NCBI GenBank assembly: GCA_027577415.1
Contig: JANBQS010000423.1
Span: 1 to 18,404 of the forward strand
DNA: 18,404 nucleotides
DNA from: Coemansia sp. RSA 922
Taxonomy: Eukaryota; Kickxellomycota; Kickxellomycetes; Kickxellales; Kickxellaceae
Direction of reading: 5' to 3'
Made by a program: the position numbers and the translations under genes. The first letter of the stretch is position 1. Every line of letters begins with the position of its first letter. The notes under the pieces are model-generated. The model saw nothing but the letters and a program-made list of their open reading frames with translations, had not been told where the DNA came from and did not search any database. Positions 1 through 9,238 of this stretch are shown in pieces.

Positions 1-147
1 CAAATGATCTACATTTACAGATGGGTAGACTGGAAGGACGAAGTACGGCTGTGTCTATTGCGCCTCAAGAGAAGCAACGGCACTAGCGACAGCACTACGG
101 ATACAGTCTCCGGTTCTGAAGTAGAAACTACCAGTGTTCTACATTAG
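1..147 (+). CDS. MATE-family transporter, C-terminal end only (MATE-A)
   Basis: Frame 1 is open from the window edge to a TAG at 145-147 and encodes 48 residues. The first part (Q-M-I-Y-I-Y-R-W) is the end of the last membrane helix. It is followed by the cytosolic tail D-W-K-D-E-V-R-L-C-L-L-R-L-K, almost identical to the tail of the complete MATE transporter ending at 8499 (D-W-N-D-E-V-R-L-C-L-L-R-L-K). The final 20 or so residues are Ser/Thr-rich and not shared. By homology this is a multidrug and toxin extrusion carrier (12 membrane segments, proton- or cation-coupled export); most of the gene lies upstream of the window. It is the sixth MATE copy of the locus and closest in its tail to MATE-B, although the peptidase and CLPTM1 genes lie between them. 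Confidence 0.85.
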   Translation, partial: QMIYIYRWVDWKDEVRLCLLRLKRSNGTSDSTTDTVSGSEVETTSVLH

Positions 148-648
148 CTCCAATGTTCGTGACAGGCTATGGCAAGACACATTTTGCTACCTTTAGGCCT
201 TTCTTTTTAGCTTCCTTTGTCTTCTTTGTCTAACGGATGCTGAAAGCAAGCAAATGCACCGACATACACACGGCGATTTGCTGAGAAAGGCTTGCACTAT
301 GCTCAACAGCATCCTTTACCGCTTTCTCTCGCTTTGGGTTCTCTTTGATCATAGACGAGTGCTTATCCCGTTGGTTCGCTCTCTCAAAAAGAGACTATGT
401 TGTCTTACTAGAATGCCCACACTGTGGATAAGGGCGTGCTTTTGTATGTATGTGTCATTTTGGCACAGCGTTCTTTTTTCTTGGCTCACTGGCGAAGGCT
501 TTAAAAGCAACCGAGGGACGATGCCGACGGCACTCAGTTTGCTTGCCATCTACTCGATTCATTTTTCTGAAATATCTACTTTCTGCATATTGCGTTATAC
601 ACCATTTGTCATTATTATTTATTAGTTCAAGCTTCTCAACTCTATCCA
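148..648. other. Intergenic region, MATE-A 3' end to peptidase promoter
   Basis: No supported gene. The first part should hold the MATE-A 3' UTR; no clear AATAAA is seen. The last 40 or so bases before the ATG at 649 are AT-rich (TTATTATTTATTAG around 611-625) and may be the core promoter of the peptidase gene. Short ORFs here overlap each other on both strands and resemble no family I know. Confidence 0.5.
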
Positions 649-3600
649 ATGGAATCTTTCAACAACTGCAAGCCCGCCGACTGGGAAACCAACTTTGAAT
701 CCAAGCTAACTGTCGAGTCCTCATTGCCGTACAAAGAGTACTCTGGTCTCATCGAAAAGTCGGGCAATGACCAGCGCCAGTACAGGCTTGTTCGCCTGCC
801 AAATAACCTCACTGCGCTGTGTGTCCAAGATGCAGAGGCCAAGGAAGCCGCTGCCTCGCTCAGTGTTAATGTTGGCTCGGGCGCTAACCCAGTTGAGCTC
901 CAAGGCCTGGCACATTTCCTTGAGCACATGTTGTTTCTGGTAAGTATTGCCTATTAACCGTGCTGTACTCATAACAAAATGCACAATGTACTAACCGAAT
1001 TTTGTCATTAATAATTAAATAATGTGTAGGGTACTGAAAAGTATCCCAAGGAGGGAGAGTTTGATGCGTACCTTTCCAGCCACTCGGGCTCAAACAATGC
1101 CTACACGTCCTTTATCGAAACCAACTATTATTTCCATGTTTTCAATGATGCTTTGGAAGGCGCACTTGACCGGTTTGCGCAGTTCTTCATTGCACCGCTG
1201 TTTAATGCTGACTGCGTTGACCGTGAACTAAAGGCGGTGGATTCGGAGTACAAGGGTAATTTGCAATCTGACTCTTGGCGCACTTTTCAAATTGTTGGAA
1301 GAACTTCTAGTTCCACTCATCCGTATTCCTGGTTCCCCATAGGCAACACGGGGACGCTGAAGGGTGCTGCTGAGGAACTGGGTTTGGACTTGCGCGAGGA
1401 GCTGATAAAGTTCTACCACAAGTACTACTCGGCAGATATTATGCGTTTAGTGGTGGTTAGCAACCACAGCTTGGATGTGCTATCAGAGTGGGTCACGTCA
1501 AAGTTCTCAGGCATTAAAAGCAAGGGAAACACTAAACCAAATATTGATGGTCACCCCATTGGCAGGGCTGAGCTAGGGAAAGTTATTCACTACAAGACCG
1601 TTTGCGACAAGTATGAGCTCTCGTTGCAGTTTGCTCTTCCCGAGCTCAAGTCGACATATGGAGAAATGCCCTTTTCTTACATCAACGCTCTACTTGATCA
1701 CACAGAACCGGGGTCGATTTACTCGGTGTTGCGCAAGAATGGTTGGGCCACTACTATTTCCGCTGGCTCTAGTGGCATATATTATAATGGCTTCGGCACC
1801 TACACTATCGATATTACTGCCACACCCGAAGGACTAGAGAACTACGAAGCCATTGTAAGTATCATATTTGGATACATAAATATGCTAGTCGAGGGTGGCC
1901 CTCAAGAGTGGTACTACCAAGAGCTATTGCTTATTAGCAAAGCCAAGTTTGATTTCAAGGATAAAGAGGATACAGAGACCTACGCCCGTACTCTTTCCAA
2001 GTGTGGGCACAACCAGTACGTTCCACCGCACCAAGTACTATCACACATCTCTCTGTCTAGCGTGTATGATGCTGACCTCATTTCAAAGTGCATTAGCTAC
2101 CTTAACCCTGGTAACTACCGCTTGTTCATTGGCGCGCAGGAGCACAAAGTAGTAGAATGCAAGCTTGAGGAAAAGCACTTTGGTATTCTCCACCATATTG
2201 CCGACCTGCCGTCGCATATGACTTCTGATGTAAAGTGCAATGGTAACATTGCCAAGATGCTACACTTGCCTGGCCGCAATGGATTTTTGCCGGAAAATCT
2301 GTCGGTTACCAAGCCGGCCACTCCTGTGGATACACCAGCATTGGAGCCAGTTCTGCTCAGGAAGAACGACAAGTTTGAAGTTTGGTTCAAGCAAGACGAC
2401 CAGTTCTTTACACCTCATGGGCATATTGGCTTAACCATCAGCTCTGAGTATGTGGGCAATTCTCCAGTCAATCACTTGCTGTCAACCCTACTTTGCGAGA
2501 TTGTATCCGCAGAACTACAGGAGCAGTCATACAGTGCATCTACGGCCAACAGCAACTTCACCATTACGCATGGAATGGGCTCGATCGATGTCGGTGTATC
2601 AGGCTTTAGCAGTGGGCTGCCTCTTTTGCTAAAGACAGTGCTGCAAAGGCTAAAGACCTTTAAGGTTAACGCACAGCAGTTCTCCATTTATTTGGCGGAG
2701 GTTGAGCGGAAGCTGCAAAGCAAGAGACATAATAACCCTATGAAATGCCTTTACAAGCAACTAGACGCTGTCAATATGGTGCCGGCATTTGACCAAGACA
2801 CGCTGGAGGAAGCACTAAAGAATGTCACTCTAGAAGGGCTTCAGGCGCATATTGGTTTGCTATTTAGTAAAGCCTATGTAAAGATGCTCGTGTCTGGAAA
2901 CTACACCCAGGAAGTGGCACTCGATGCCAGCAACCAGGTACTTGACATTTTGCAGTTCCAACCTGTCCCCAGATTCCTGGTTAATACTCACCGCACGCTT
3001 GACATCGAGTCTGGATACTATATCCAGAACGTGCCAATTAGCGACCAAAAGTGCTTGAACAGTGCTGTGGTATGTGTGTTCTATTGTGGATCTGTAGATG
3101 ATACTCGAGATGCCGTTACACTCCGAGTAATGAAATACTTGGTCCACAACGCATGCTTTGCACAGTTGAGGACATCTGAGCAGCTAGGTTACAGAGTTGG
3201 AGCAGGGTTGGATTACAACAACAGTGGAAGAGAAATGATCATGGTTGTCTTGGAAGGTGAGAGCAATCCAGTCTACACAACTCAGCGCATTAACGAGTTT
3301 ATTCGCAAATATCGGCAGAAGCTGCAGGAGCTAACTGTGGAGGAGTTTGAGTCGTCAGTTCAGTCGCTAATCAGCCTAAAGCAAGAGAAACTAAAGTCGA
3401 TTGACGACGAGTTTAGCCGGCTGTGGACCCACATCAAGTCGGACAAGTACAAGTTTGACGCACTGGATAAGGACGTCGAGCACCTTAAACAGCTGAGCAA
3501 GGACGACTTGCTAGCATTCTGGGACAAATATGTAAACGAGGACACGGCGAAAGGCTACACCCGACTTGACTTGCAAATGTGGTCAACCAAGATCTGGCAG

Positions 3601-4137
3601 CCAGCAGCAGAAGAGTTTGAAATGTACCCAAGTACTGTGCTTGCTCTGTACGGATGCCTGCACTCCGATGGTCACACGGGTCTGAGCATTGCGGATGTCG
3701 AGTCCTTTGTATCCTCGGCGGATGCATCAAGCAGCATTGAGCCGCTTCTTGCCGAACTAAGCGAGCTTTACCTGAGCAAGCAGGTACCATCAGTGTCCAA
3801 TGAGACAGCTGAAGCATTAGATACCACTGATGTCGATGTAGAAGCCCCTGGAATCGTCTTTGAGAGTTCGTCAAAGATTGCAACTGCCTTGCAAATGGCG
3901 ATTAGCAGCGTCAATGGGACACCCAAATTCGCTATGCTCAGCAAGACAAACTTTGCCAACATTGACATGAAGCAATCGCCAGAGGGAATTTGGCTTATTA
4001 ACGACTACACGCAGTTCAAGAGCACGCAGGCGCTCAATGGCCTGCAAATTTCCTCGCGCAAGATTGTTCCAGTAATTACAGAGCCTGTTCTGACTGAGGT
4101 TTCTCAACCCTCTGTCACTACGGATAGCACGCCTTAG
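649..4137 (+). CDS. STE23: Insulin-degrading enzyme / Ste23-type M16 zinc metallopeptidase (two exons)
   Basis: Exons 649-939 and 1030-4137 join to an 1132-residue protein. The intron falls directly after the inverzincin motif. Seen: H89-F-L-E92-H93 (zinc ligands H89 and H93, catalytic base E92), then the third ligand E170 in A-V-D-S-E-Y, 77 residues after H93, the same spacing as H112-E189 in human IDE. The C-terminal half has L-R811-T-S-E-Q-L-G-Y818, matching human R824 and Y831 that contact the substrate. These fix the family as four-domain M16A peptidases, which enclose and degrade short peptides; yeast Ste23 also helps process a-factor pheromone. There is no obvious signal peptide, so cytosolic action is likely. 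The start is the first in-frame ATG ahead of the conserved N-terminal block. Oddity: about 90-100 extra residues near 962-1080, just before the terminal N-D-Y-T-Q-F-K-S block, plus a Ser/Thr/Val-rich tail; human IDE is about 1019 residues. Confidence 0.95.
940..1029 (+). other. Spliceosomal intron in the peptidase gene
   Basis: A 90-base phase-0 intron with donor GTAAGT at 940-945, branch-point sequence CTAAC at 991-995 (about 35 bases before the acceptor) and acceptor GTGTAG ending at 1029. Removing it joins H-F-L-E-H-M-L-F-L to G-T-E-K-Y-P-K, restoring the family's conserved active-site block. Reading through would hit an in-frame TAA at 955-957. Confidence 0.95.
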
Positions 4138-4693
4138 CCAAGCACTGGCAAATAGGCAGATGCACCAAGGTCCTTTAGCAACATGTATGGCGTGCTAGCT
4201 GGTCGCCTCTGTTTGTAGAGGCAAGTGTGGAAGAAATACAACCAGCCATCCGCTACTAGCAGCTCAAAGTAGTAGACATTTGCTTTTGGTTTATTTATGA
4301 ATATATCTCTTTGTTTGCTCCAGATTTTCCGCAGGGCAACCTCCTAGCTGTTGGTACTCTCAACGTGTTTCTGTATAAGAATTGGAGGCAATATGCATTC
4401 CTTTTCTTCTTCCCTTGATGTGTATAAACTTGGCCTGTCATCTGCGGGTAGTACACAGACAACGATATCAATGCATGTCACACACAAGGCGTCTGCGCAA
4501 ATGATGAGGATCTGCTCCTCCGCAGTTCCACTGCTGCGCAAAATCCGGATTTGCAGTAAGCGGATTCGCTAAAAAGAAAACTAGGGGGAGAGAGTCTGCA
4601 ATTTCCCACTTCTCTCTCTCTCTCCTTTTCTTCTCACCCTTCTCGATTTATTTCTAGCTATTCTCTTGGGCTTTTTTTTACCAGCTTGTGACA
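4138..4693. other. Intergenic region, peptidase 3' end to CLPTM1-family promoter
   Basis: No supported gene. A small perfect hairpin, GCCTCT-(6)-AGAGGC, lies at 4205-4222 in the likely 3' UTR of the peptidase. A strong pyrimidine tract with a short CT microsatellite runs from about 4605 to 4680 and ends 10-15 bases before the next start codon; CT-rich leaders of this kind are common upstream of fungal start codons. An open stretch at 4351-4572 begins at TTG and resembles nothing known. Confidence 0.5.
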
Positions 4694-6541
4694 ATGGCGA
4701 GATTTAGCTGTTGCGGTTTGGTACGCAGGTCAATCAGCTTGATGTCCTTGCTAGCCATGTTGCTTATTCTCGCTGTGCCATTAGCGCTACTAGTTATTTT
4801 ACTCATGCTCACCTTTAAGACGCCAACAATCGCGCCGGCCAAAGTTTATGCTCCTGGCGAATTCTACGAGCCGACGTATTCTCTTGCGTGGCAGGAGCCA
4901 TTTGCCTACGAAGCTAAGGTGTACGCCGCGCTGGGTTCAAGCGATCTTAACGATGCATCATTTTTCGAAACCGCTCAGCTACTCTGGCACATTGAACCGC
5001 AGCCACTTACCAACAGGTACCCGAGTTTTCGCCGCAAAGTCAACATCCACATTCCCAGCCAGCTCCGGTCTAGTCCTAGCGCAGATCACGCTCTCTACGC
5101 ATACATGTTCGTCCAAAAGGCTGGCCGGTTCACCCCGCATCCTGACTTTACCGATCCCTACCTAGTCTCCAAAAAGCTTTTGCTAGTGCGTTGGAGTAAC
5201 AGCACTTCCACGTTGGTAGATACAATGCCGTCGGCGGCGCCTAGCGAAGATAGTGCGCCGAAGCTACTGGGCGTGAGTAGCGCCGCTTGGGCCATCGTTC
5301 TTGAAAATCACTCGTATACCTGGCGCAATATCCCGTCTTACCTGAAAGTCGCACATGGATACTCGAATACCGGAATCTACAGCCCACCGCTTTTGGCCAA
5401 CACGTTTACCAAGGGGCAGCCTGAAGAGAAACCTCTTGTTGCGCTAAAAGACAAGCAGCTGGTAGCCGACGTTTATCAACAGACTATCGATGTGGAGCTT
5501 GAGCTTTCGGGAATCAGACAAGGCTGGGTATCGCTAAAGAAAGTAATTACAGATTTAGAGCCCAAAAAGCCTATCGTCGTTGTAACAACTGTTCCAGATC
5601 CTTTGAACCCCGGGCAAAGCATGACACAGTCGTATGCGAATTGGGTAAAAGATGATGACTTGGGTGCATTTGATATGGTACATCGTCTCAGCATGCCATC
5701 GTTGATATACTTGGCAATGTGCTTCACCTTAGTTTTCGCGACGATTCCCGCTTTTATTCGGCTAGTGGTCCGTCTGTGGTCGACACCCATCTCTCGCTGG
5801 ATAGGTACATCTCGGGCTACGGTCGCCATTCTGCTGATTGGAAGTGCTATGAACACTATGGGATTGGTTGCGAAAAACAAGACTATTTGGAACATGTTCC
5901 AGCCTCAGCTGATAGCCATGGTTTTCGTAGTGGCAAAATTGGACGATATGACGTTTGCTCCTTGGGTAGCCTTGTCGCAGCTGTGTCGCAGGATCTTCCG
6001 GCGCAAGCCATCGCCGGATATCGCCAGGTCTTCTTCTGCGCAACAACTGTCGCTCATCGCCGAGAACAAGGACGAGTTCGATTCGACGTCTGTTAATGCA
6101 GTGTCTAACCCCTACTTTAGACGACCCGAGCCCGTCATTTCCATTCGCCGCAAGGTTGACGATATTGCCATGCGCTGGGTGCACTTGTTGACGCTTCCGG
6201 TAATCGCTATGTCGGCGCTCTACATGCTTGTTGAACAAGGAGGCAAGTTCTGGTCATGGGAATTTATCGAGGGGGTTTTAGCTTGGAGCTCGTGCGTCTT
6301 TCTCTGTATTGCGTGGCTTCCCCAGATCATCGTTAACTACAAGACCAAATCGGGGTCTCTTACGCCAGTGACGTACAACATCATTGAGCTGTCCTCTTCA
6401 GTTCTGGCATTTATTTCCAACTACCTGATGGGCAGTGACATGCTGGGGGGTGTAACGATATACTCTTTCCCTAATGAGCTATGCAATGCCATTATTATTT
6501 TGCAGCGGATCGTCTACTACAGGAGGACCAAGCAAGATTAA
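4694..6541 (+). CDS. CLPTM1-family multi-pass ER membrane protein
   Basis: Encodes 615 residues. The start is the ATG at 4694; an in-frame TAG at 4655-4657 rules out an upstream start. An N-terminal anchor helix (about residues 14-39) is followed by a luminal region to about 333 with N-glycosylation sites (N-S-T, N-H-S) and the family block A-L-Y-A-Y-M-F-V-Q-K-A-G. Hydrophobic segments then occur near 335-360, 376-394, 401-417, 496-516, 524-549 and 563-580. The block C-I-A-W-L-P-Q-I-I-V-N-Y-K matches the F-M-L-P-Q-L-F-V-N-Y-K signature of CLPTM1/CLPTM1L. Human CLPTM1L is reported to scramble glucosaminyl-phosphatidylinositol in the ER for GPI-anchor synthesis, and CLPTM1 retains GABA-A receptors in the ER; lipid scrambling here is inference only. 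The sequence diverges in the luminal part, and the long cytosolic loop at about 418-495 is charged and poorly conserved. Family assignment is fairly sure; which subfamily is not. Confidence 0.78.
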   Translation: MARFSCCGLVRRSISLMSLLAMLLILAVPLALLVILLMLTFKTPTIAPAKVYAPGEFYEPTYSLAWQEPFAYEAKVYAALGSSDLNDASFFETAQLLWHIEPQPLTNRYPSFRRKVNIHIPSQLRSSPSADHALYAYMFVQKAGRFTPHPDFTDPYLVSKKLLLVRWSNSTSTLVDTMPSAAPSEDSAPKLLGVSSAAWAIVLENHSYTWRNIPSYLKVAHGYSNTGIYSPPLLANTFTKGQPEEKPLVALKDKQLVADVYQQTIDVELELSGIRQGWVSLKKVITDLEPKKPIVVVTTVPDPLNPGQSMTQSYANWVKDDDLGAFDMVHRLSMPSLIYLAMCFTLVFATIPAFIRLVVRLWSTPISRWIGTSRATVAILLIGSAMNTMGLVAKNKTIWNMFQPQLIAMVFVVAKLDDMTFAPWVALSQLCRRIFRRKPSPDIARSSSAQQLSLIAENKDEFDSTSVNAVSNPYFRRPEPVISIRRKVDDIAMRWVHLLTLPVIAMSALYMLVEQGGKFWSWEFIEGVLAWSSCVFLCIAWLPQIIVNYKTKSGSLTPVTYNIIELSSSVLAFISNYLMGSDMLGGVTIYSFPNELCNAIIILQRIVYYRRTKQD

Positions 6542-6984
6542 AATATATGCGTGTGTACATTTCCATATATTTTAGCAACGTGTAAATCTAAAAAAAAAAT
6601 ATTGCAGAGATTATAAATATAGTACGTGACTTTCCTGGCACGGTCCACTACCCGAGTAACAGTGCCCAGAATAGAAATAGTAGAGTGTAGAGAGATCTAC
6701 TCAGAAGTGGTTTTTTTGCCCGTGCACATGGGCTATTTTGCTTTGACGATCCAAACCGGGTCAATTTTGTTTAACAAGCTCCGCAATGGTGCAGATAGAT
6801 TGGCGTATCCATGTAGACGTTGCTCCCCAAATATTTCTACGATAAGAGGTTGGATGATTTGGCATCCAGATACTTTAAAAGCGCAAAGACGCTGCCAGTT
6901 GACAGAATTCCTTGTGTGTACATGATTTTTTTAAAACACTCTATTACCTGCTGTATATAGTAGGACCAGCTCACAGATTTGACA
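6542..6984. other. Intergenic region, CLPTM1-family 3' end to MATE-B promoter
   Basis: The first 80 bases are strongly AT-rich (an A10 run at 6590-6599 and TATAAATATAG near 6611-6621) and are the likely cleavage and polyadenylation region of the CLPTM1-family gene. No supported gene follows. A TATATA element lies at 6954-6959, about 30 bases ahead of the MATE-B ATG. Confidence 0.5.
6954..6959 (+). promoter_or_regulatory. TATA-like element ahead of MATE-B
   Basis: TATATA at -31 to -26 relative to the ATG at 6985. TATA-like sequences at similar distances precede MATE-D (TTTTAAA, 11402-11408), MATE-E (TATTTAAATAT, 13250-13260) and MATE-F (same word, 15088-15098). Position and recurrence support a promoter role; this is not demonstrated. 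Confidence 0.4.
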
Positions 6985-8499
6985 ATGACACCAAGCGACG
7001 CGAACCAGGATATCGAGTCAGGCGTTGTTGTGGCTAACAGCACCGAGTCAACACCGCTGCTTAGCGTCTCGCCATCTGCGACCAGCCTGGATATCATCAA
7101 GCATGATTCCAAGGAGCCCTACCTTGTCGCGGCCAAAAGGGAGCTCAAATGGATGGCATCGTCTGCATCGGTTACGATTATGACGCTAATGATTCAAACG
7201 TCAATAATGTTTGTCAATGTGATGTCAGTCAGCAACATAGGCACCACAGAAGTAGCAGCAATGTCGCTCTCCGTGACATGTATGATGGTGTTCGCTACAG
7301 CGCCTGTGGCTGGGTTGGCATCGGCCATGGATACGTTTTGCTCTACGGCGTATACTGCGTCTCGCGATAAAAAGCTGGTTGGATTCCACTTGCAGCGTGG
7401 CATTATCGCAGTTGTCACCCATTTGCTGATTATCGCGCCGATGTTGTGGAACGCAGAGAGGATCTTGCTCTTTCTGAAACAGGACCCGGATGTAGCCCGG
7501 CTTAGCGGCACTTATATGCGAGTACAAATACCTGGAATCCTGCCTTCGTCGATTTTCGAGGTGGTGCGGCGGTATCTGCAGGCACAAGGGATTATGCGCG
7601 CTGGCATGATTATTGCCTGCGTGGTAACGCCTATCCACTGGTTCAACAATTTCTTTCTGGTGCGCTCGCCGACATATGGTGTCGGGTTTATTGGTGCGCC
7701 TATTGTCAACGACATTTCGAGTACGCTTCTATGTGCGGGAATCTCCTTTTATACCTACAACAGCCGCGCAATGGAGACATGGGGCGGGTGGACATTGAGC
7801 GCCTTCCGCAACATGTCGGCGTACTACAAGCTGGCGATTCCATCGATCGTCACTACGTGCTCTGAATTGGTGGTGTTTGAGCTGTTGATTATCGGCGTGT
7901 CGTACTTTGGCACGGATCAGATGGCCGGGCAGGCAATTATGCTCAACTCGGTTCTCATTATCACGCGGCTCAGTATTGGACTTGGATTTGCGACCAGTCC
8001 ACGCATTGGCAATCTGATCGGAGCCTCGAAGCCCCGGCAAGCGCGCATTGCAATGCACCTGGCTTTGATAACATCTGCCATCATCGGAATGCTGGGCACC
8101 TTGTTCTTGGTGGTCTTTGGCGGCTGGTGGACATCTGTGTACACCTCGAATCCCAACGTAGCCCGGGAGACAGCCAGACTGATCCCCGTAGCGTCTATGT
8201 TTATTGTCAGCGATGGTCTCAACGCCGTACTGGGAGCTATTTTGCGTGGGCTAGGGCGGCAGAGGATTAGCATGAACATTTTCATATTTGGATTTTATGT
8301 CTGCGCGGTTCCATTGGGCTGGTATCTTGGCTATAACTGCGGATTGGAGGTCGTGGGCTTGTGGTGGGGTCTGTGTATTGGTGTTACGACATCGTGCCTA
8401 TTACACATCGTATATCTGTTCAAGGTGCTCGACTGGAACGACGAAGTTAGGCTGTGCCTATTGCGTCTCAAGCAGAATAGCAGCCCCGACAGTGATTAG
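6985..8499 (+). CDS. MATE-family transporter (MATE-B), Erc1-like
   Basis: 504 residues; the ATG at 6985 (context GACAATGA) is the first in-frame Met. A hydrophilic N-tail of about 55 residues precedes the membrane core, which starts near residue 57 and has the usual hydrophobic density for 12 helices in two lobes. Family marks seen: A-M-D116-T-F-C-S-T-A-Y; R-Y-L-Q-A-Q-G-I-M; the paired TM7 glutamates E294 and E299 with the same spacing of five as E273/E278 in human MATE1; D410 in the presumed TM10 ahead of I-L-R-G-L-G-R-Q; then G-L-W-W-G. MATE carriers export organic cations or metabolites against H+ or Na+; the yeast relative Erc1 gives ethionine resistance. The substrate here is unknown. 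An acidic dileucine signal E21-S-T-P-L25-L26 suggests vacuolar or endosomal sorting. Its tail matches the partial MATE-A at the left edge. Confidence 0.95.
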   Translation: MTPSDANQDIESGVVVANSTESTPLLSVSPSATSLDIIKHDSKEPYLVAAKRELKWMASSASVTIMTLMIQTSIMFVNVMSVSNIGTTEVAAMSLSVTCMMVFATAPVAGLASAMDTFCSTAYTASRDKKLVGFHLQRGIIAVVTHLLIIAPMLWNAERILLFLKQDPDVARLSGTYMRVQIPGILPSSIFEVVRRYLQAQGIMRAGMIIACVVTPIHWFNNFFLVRSPTYGVGFIGAPIVNDISSTLLCAGISFYTYNSRAMETWGGWTLSAFRNMSAYYKLAIPSIVTTCSELVVFELLIIGVSYFGTDQMAGQAIMLNSVLIITRLSIGLGFATSPRIGNLIGASKPRQARIAMHLALITSAIIGMLGTLFLVVFGGWWTSVYTSNPNVARETARLIPVASMFIVSDGLNAVLGAILRGLGRQRISMNIFIFGFYVCAVPLGWYLGYNCGLEVVGLWWGLCIGVTTSCLLHIVYLFKVLDWNDEVRLCLLRLKQNSSPDSD

Positions 8500-9238
8500 G
8501 CTCTATTGACTATTCTTGAATAATTACATACTTTCCCAATGTCAGATGGAGTAACGCCATTGTCGTCATTGCAAGAGATGGGGACGCGGCAACCAATGCG
8601 CCAATCAAAGCCCAGAGCAGCAGATTATATGTAGATTGAAGCAGCGTTTCAGGTCGATTATCCTGGGCAAGGAGAGTAGGGGGCAGCTACGTATGCGCGC
8701 AGACAAGCATGTGGCATGCGTGCTTATCGATAGTCAAATTCCACCCCTCATGTCTTTTTATGTTTGTTTGGCGCGGTGGATGGCAAGCACAAGCAAACGT
8801 GCCTCGCTATCTCACATTGCATCGGCGGGCTTGCATAGCGACAGAATTCGGCACTTTTTTTTTTTGTAGAAAATGCACATCCCCAAACTGCAGCGCGCAG
8901 CCACAACTGCGCTTTATTTTTGAGCGCAGACATGACGTCCTAAATTGTCCTTGTTCTCGGTGTTCAGGGGGGAGTGTGTTCGCATCATATTCTTTCTTCT
9001 CTCGTATCCCCAACGCCCAACCGTTTTGACATTCCATGCTCGCCGTCAAAGGCTAATACACCGCGCTTGACATCTGCCCTGGTCCAGGGGGAGAGAGTTT
9101 GGGTGTGATTCCCTTTGCTGCTGGCCTTTAAAAGCTGCTCCACGTCCCTCCAGCACCATTTTGGACGACGACGATTCTGCTGCTCATCCACCTATCTCGC
9201 CTACGACCCCAAACCAGCTTCTTCTCGTCCTCCTTTAG
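8500..9238. other. Intergenic region, MATE-B to MATE-C
   Basis: The longest gap in the array (739 bases), with no supported gene. Candidate regulatory sequence: two CCAAT boxes 8 bases apart (8593-8597 and 8601-8605), a bZIP-type TGACGTC at 8933-8939, a poly-T run around 8856-8867, and a TATA-like TTTAAAAG near 9127-9134, about 105-110 bases before the MATE-C start. The last 100 bases are C/T-rich and probably the MATE-C leader. Short ORFs here overlap on both strands and look spurious. Confidence 0.45.

Noticed and set aside
254..625. Open frame of 123 codons upstream of the peptidase gene
   Set aside because: Low-complexity hydrophobic/Arg/Cys composition, no recognisable family, overlapped by other frames and lying in the expected promoter and leader.
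4351..4572. Open frame of 73 codons between the peptidase and the CLPTM1-family gene
   Set aside because: Starts at TTG, Cys/Ser-rich, and no homology recognised; probably chance.
5476..6238. Minus-strand open frames (139 and 158 codons) inside the CLPTM1-family gene
   Set aside because: Antisense shadows with no domain motif; the plus frame has continuous membrane helices and family blocks.
8709..8745. Imperfect palindromes around AAGCATGTGGCATGCGTGCTT
   Set aside because: Stem arms of only 5 bases with an unmatched centre; not convincing as an operator or hairpin.
8856..8867. Poly-T run as a possible RNA polymerase III terminator of a small RNA or tRNA
   Set aside because: No A/B box pair or tRNA-like cloverleaf was seen upstream.
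8636..9029. Overlapping open frames in the MATE-B/MATE-C spacer
   Set aside because: Several frames on both strands are open at once and the products resemble nothing; this is expected in a 739-base spacer.
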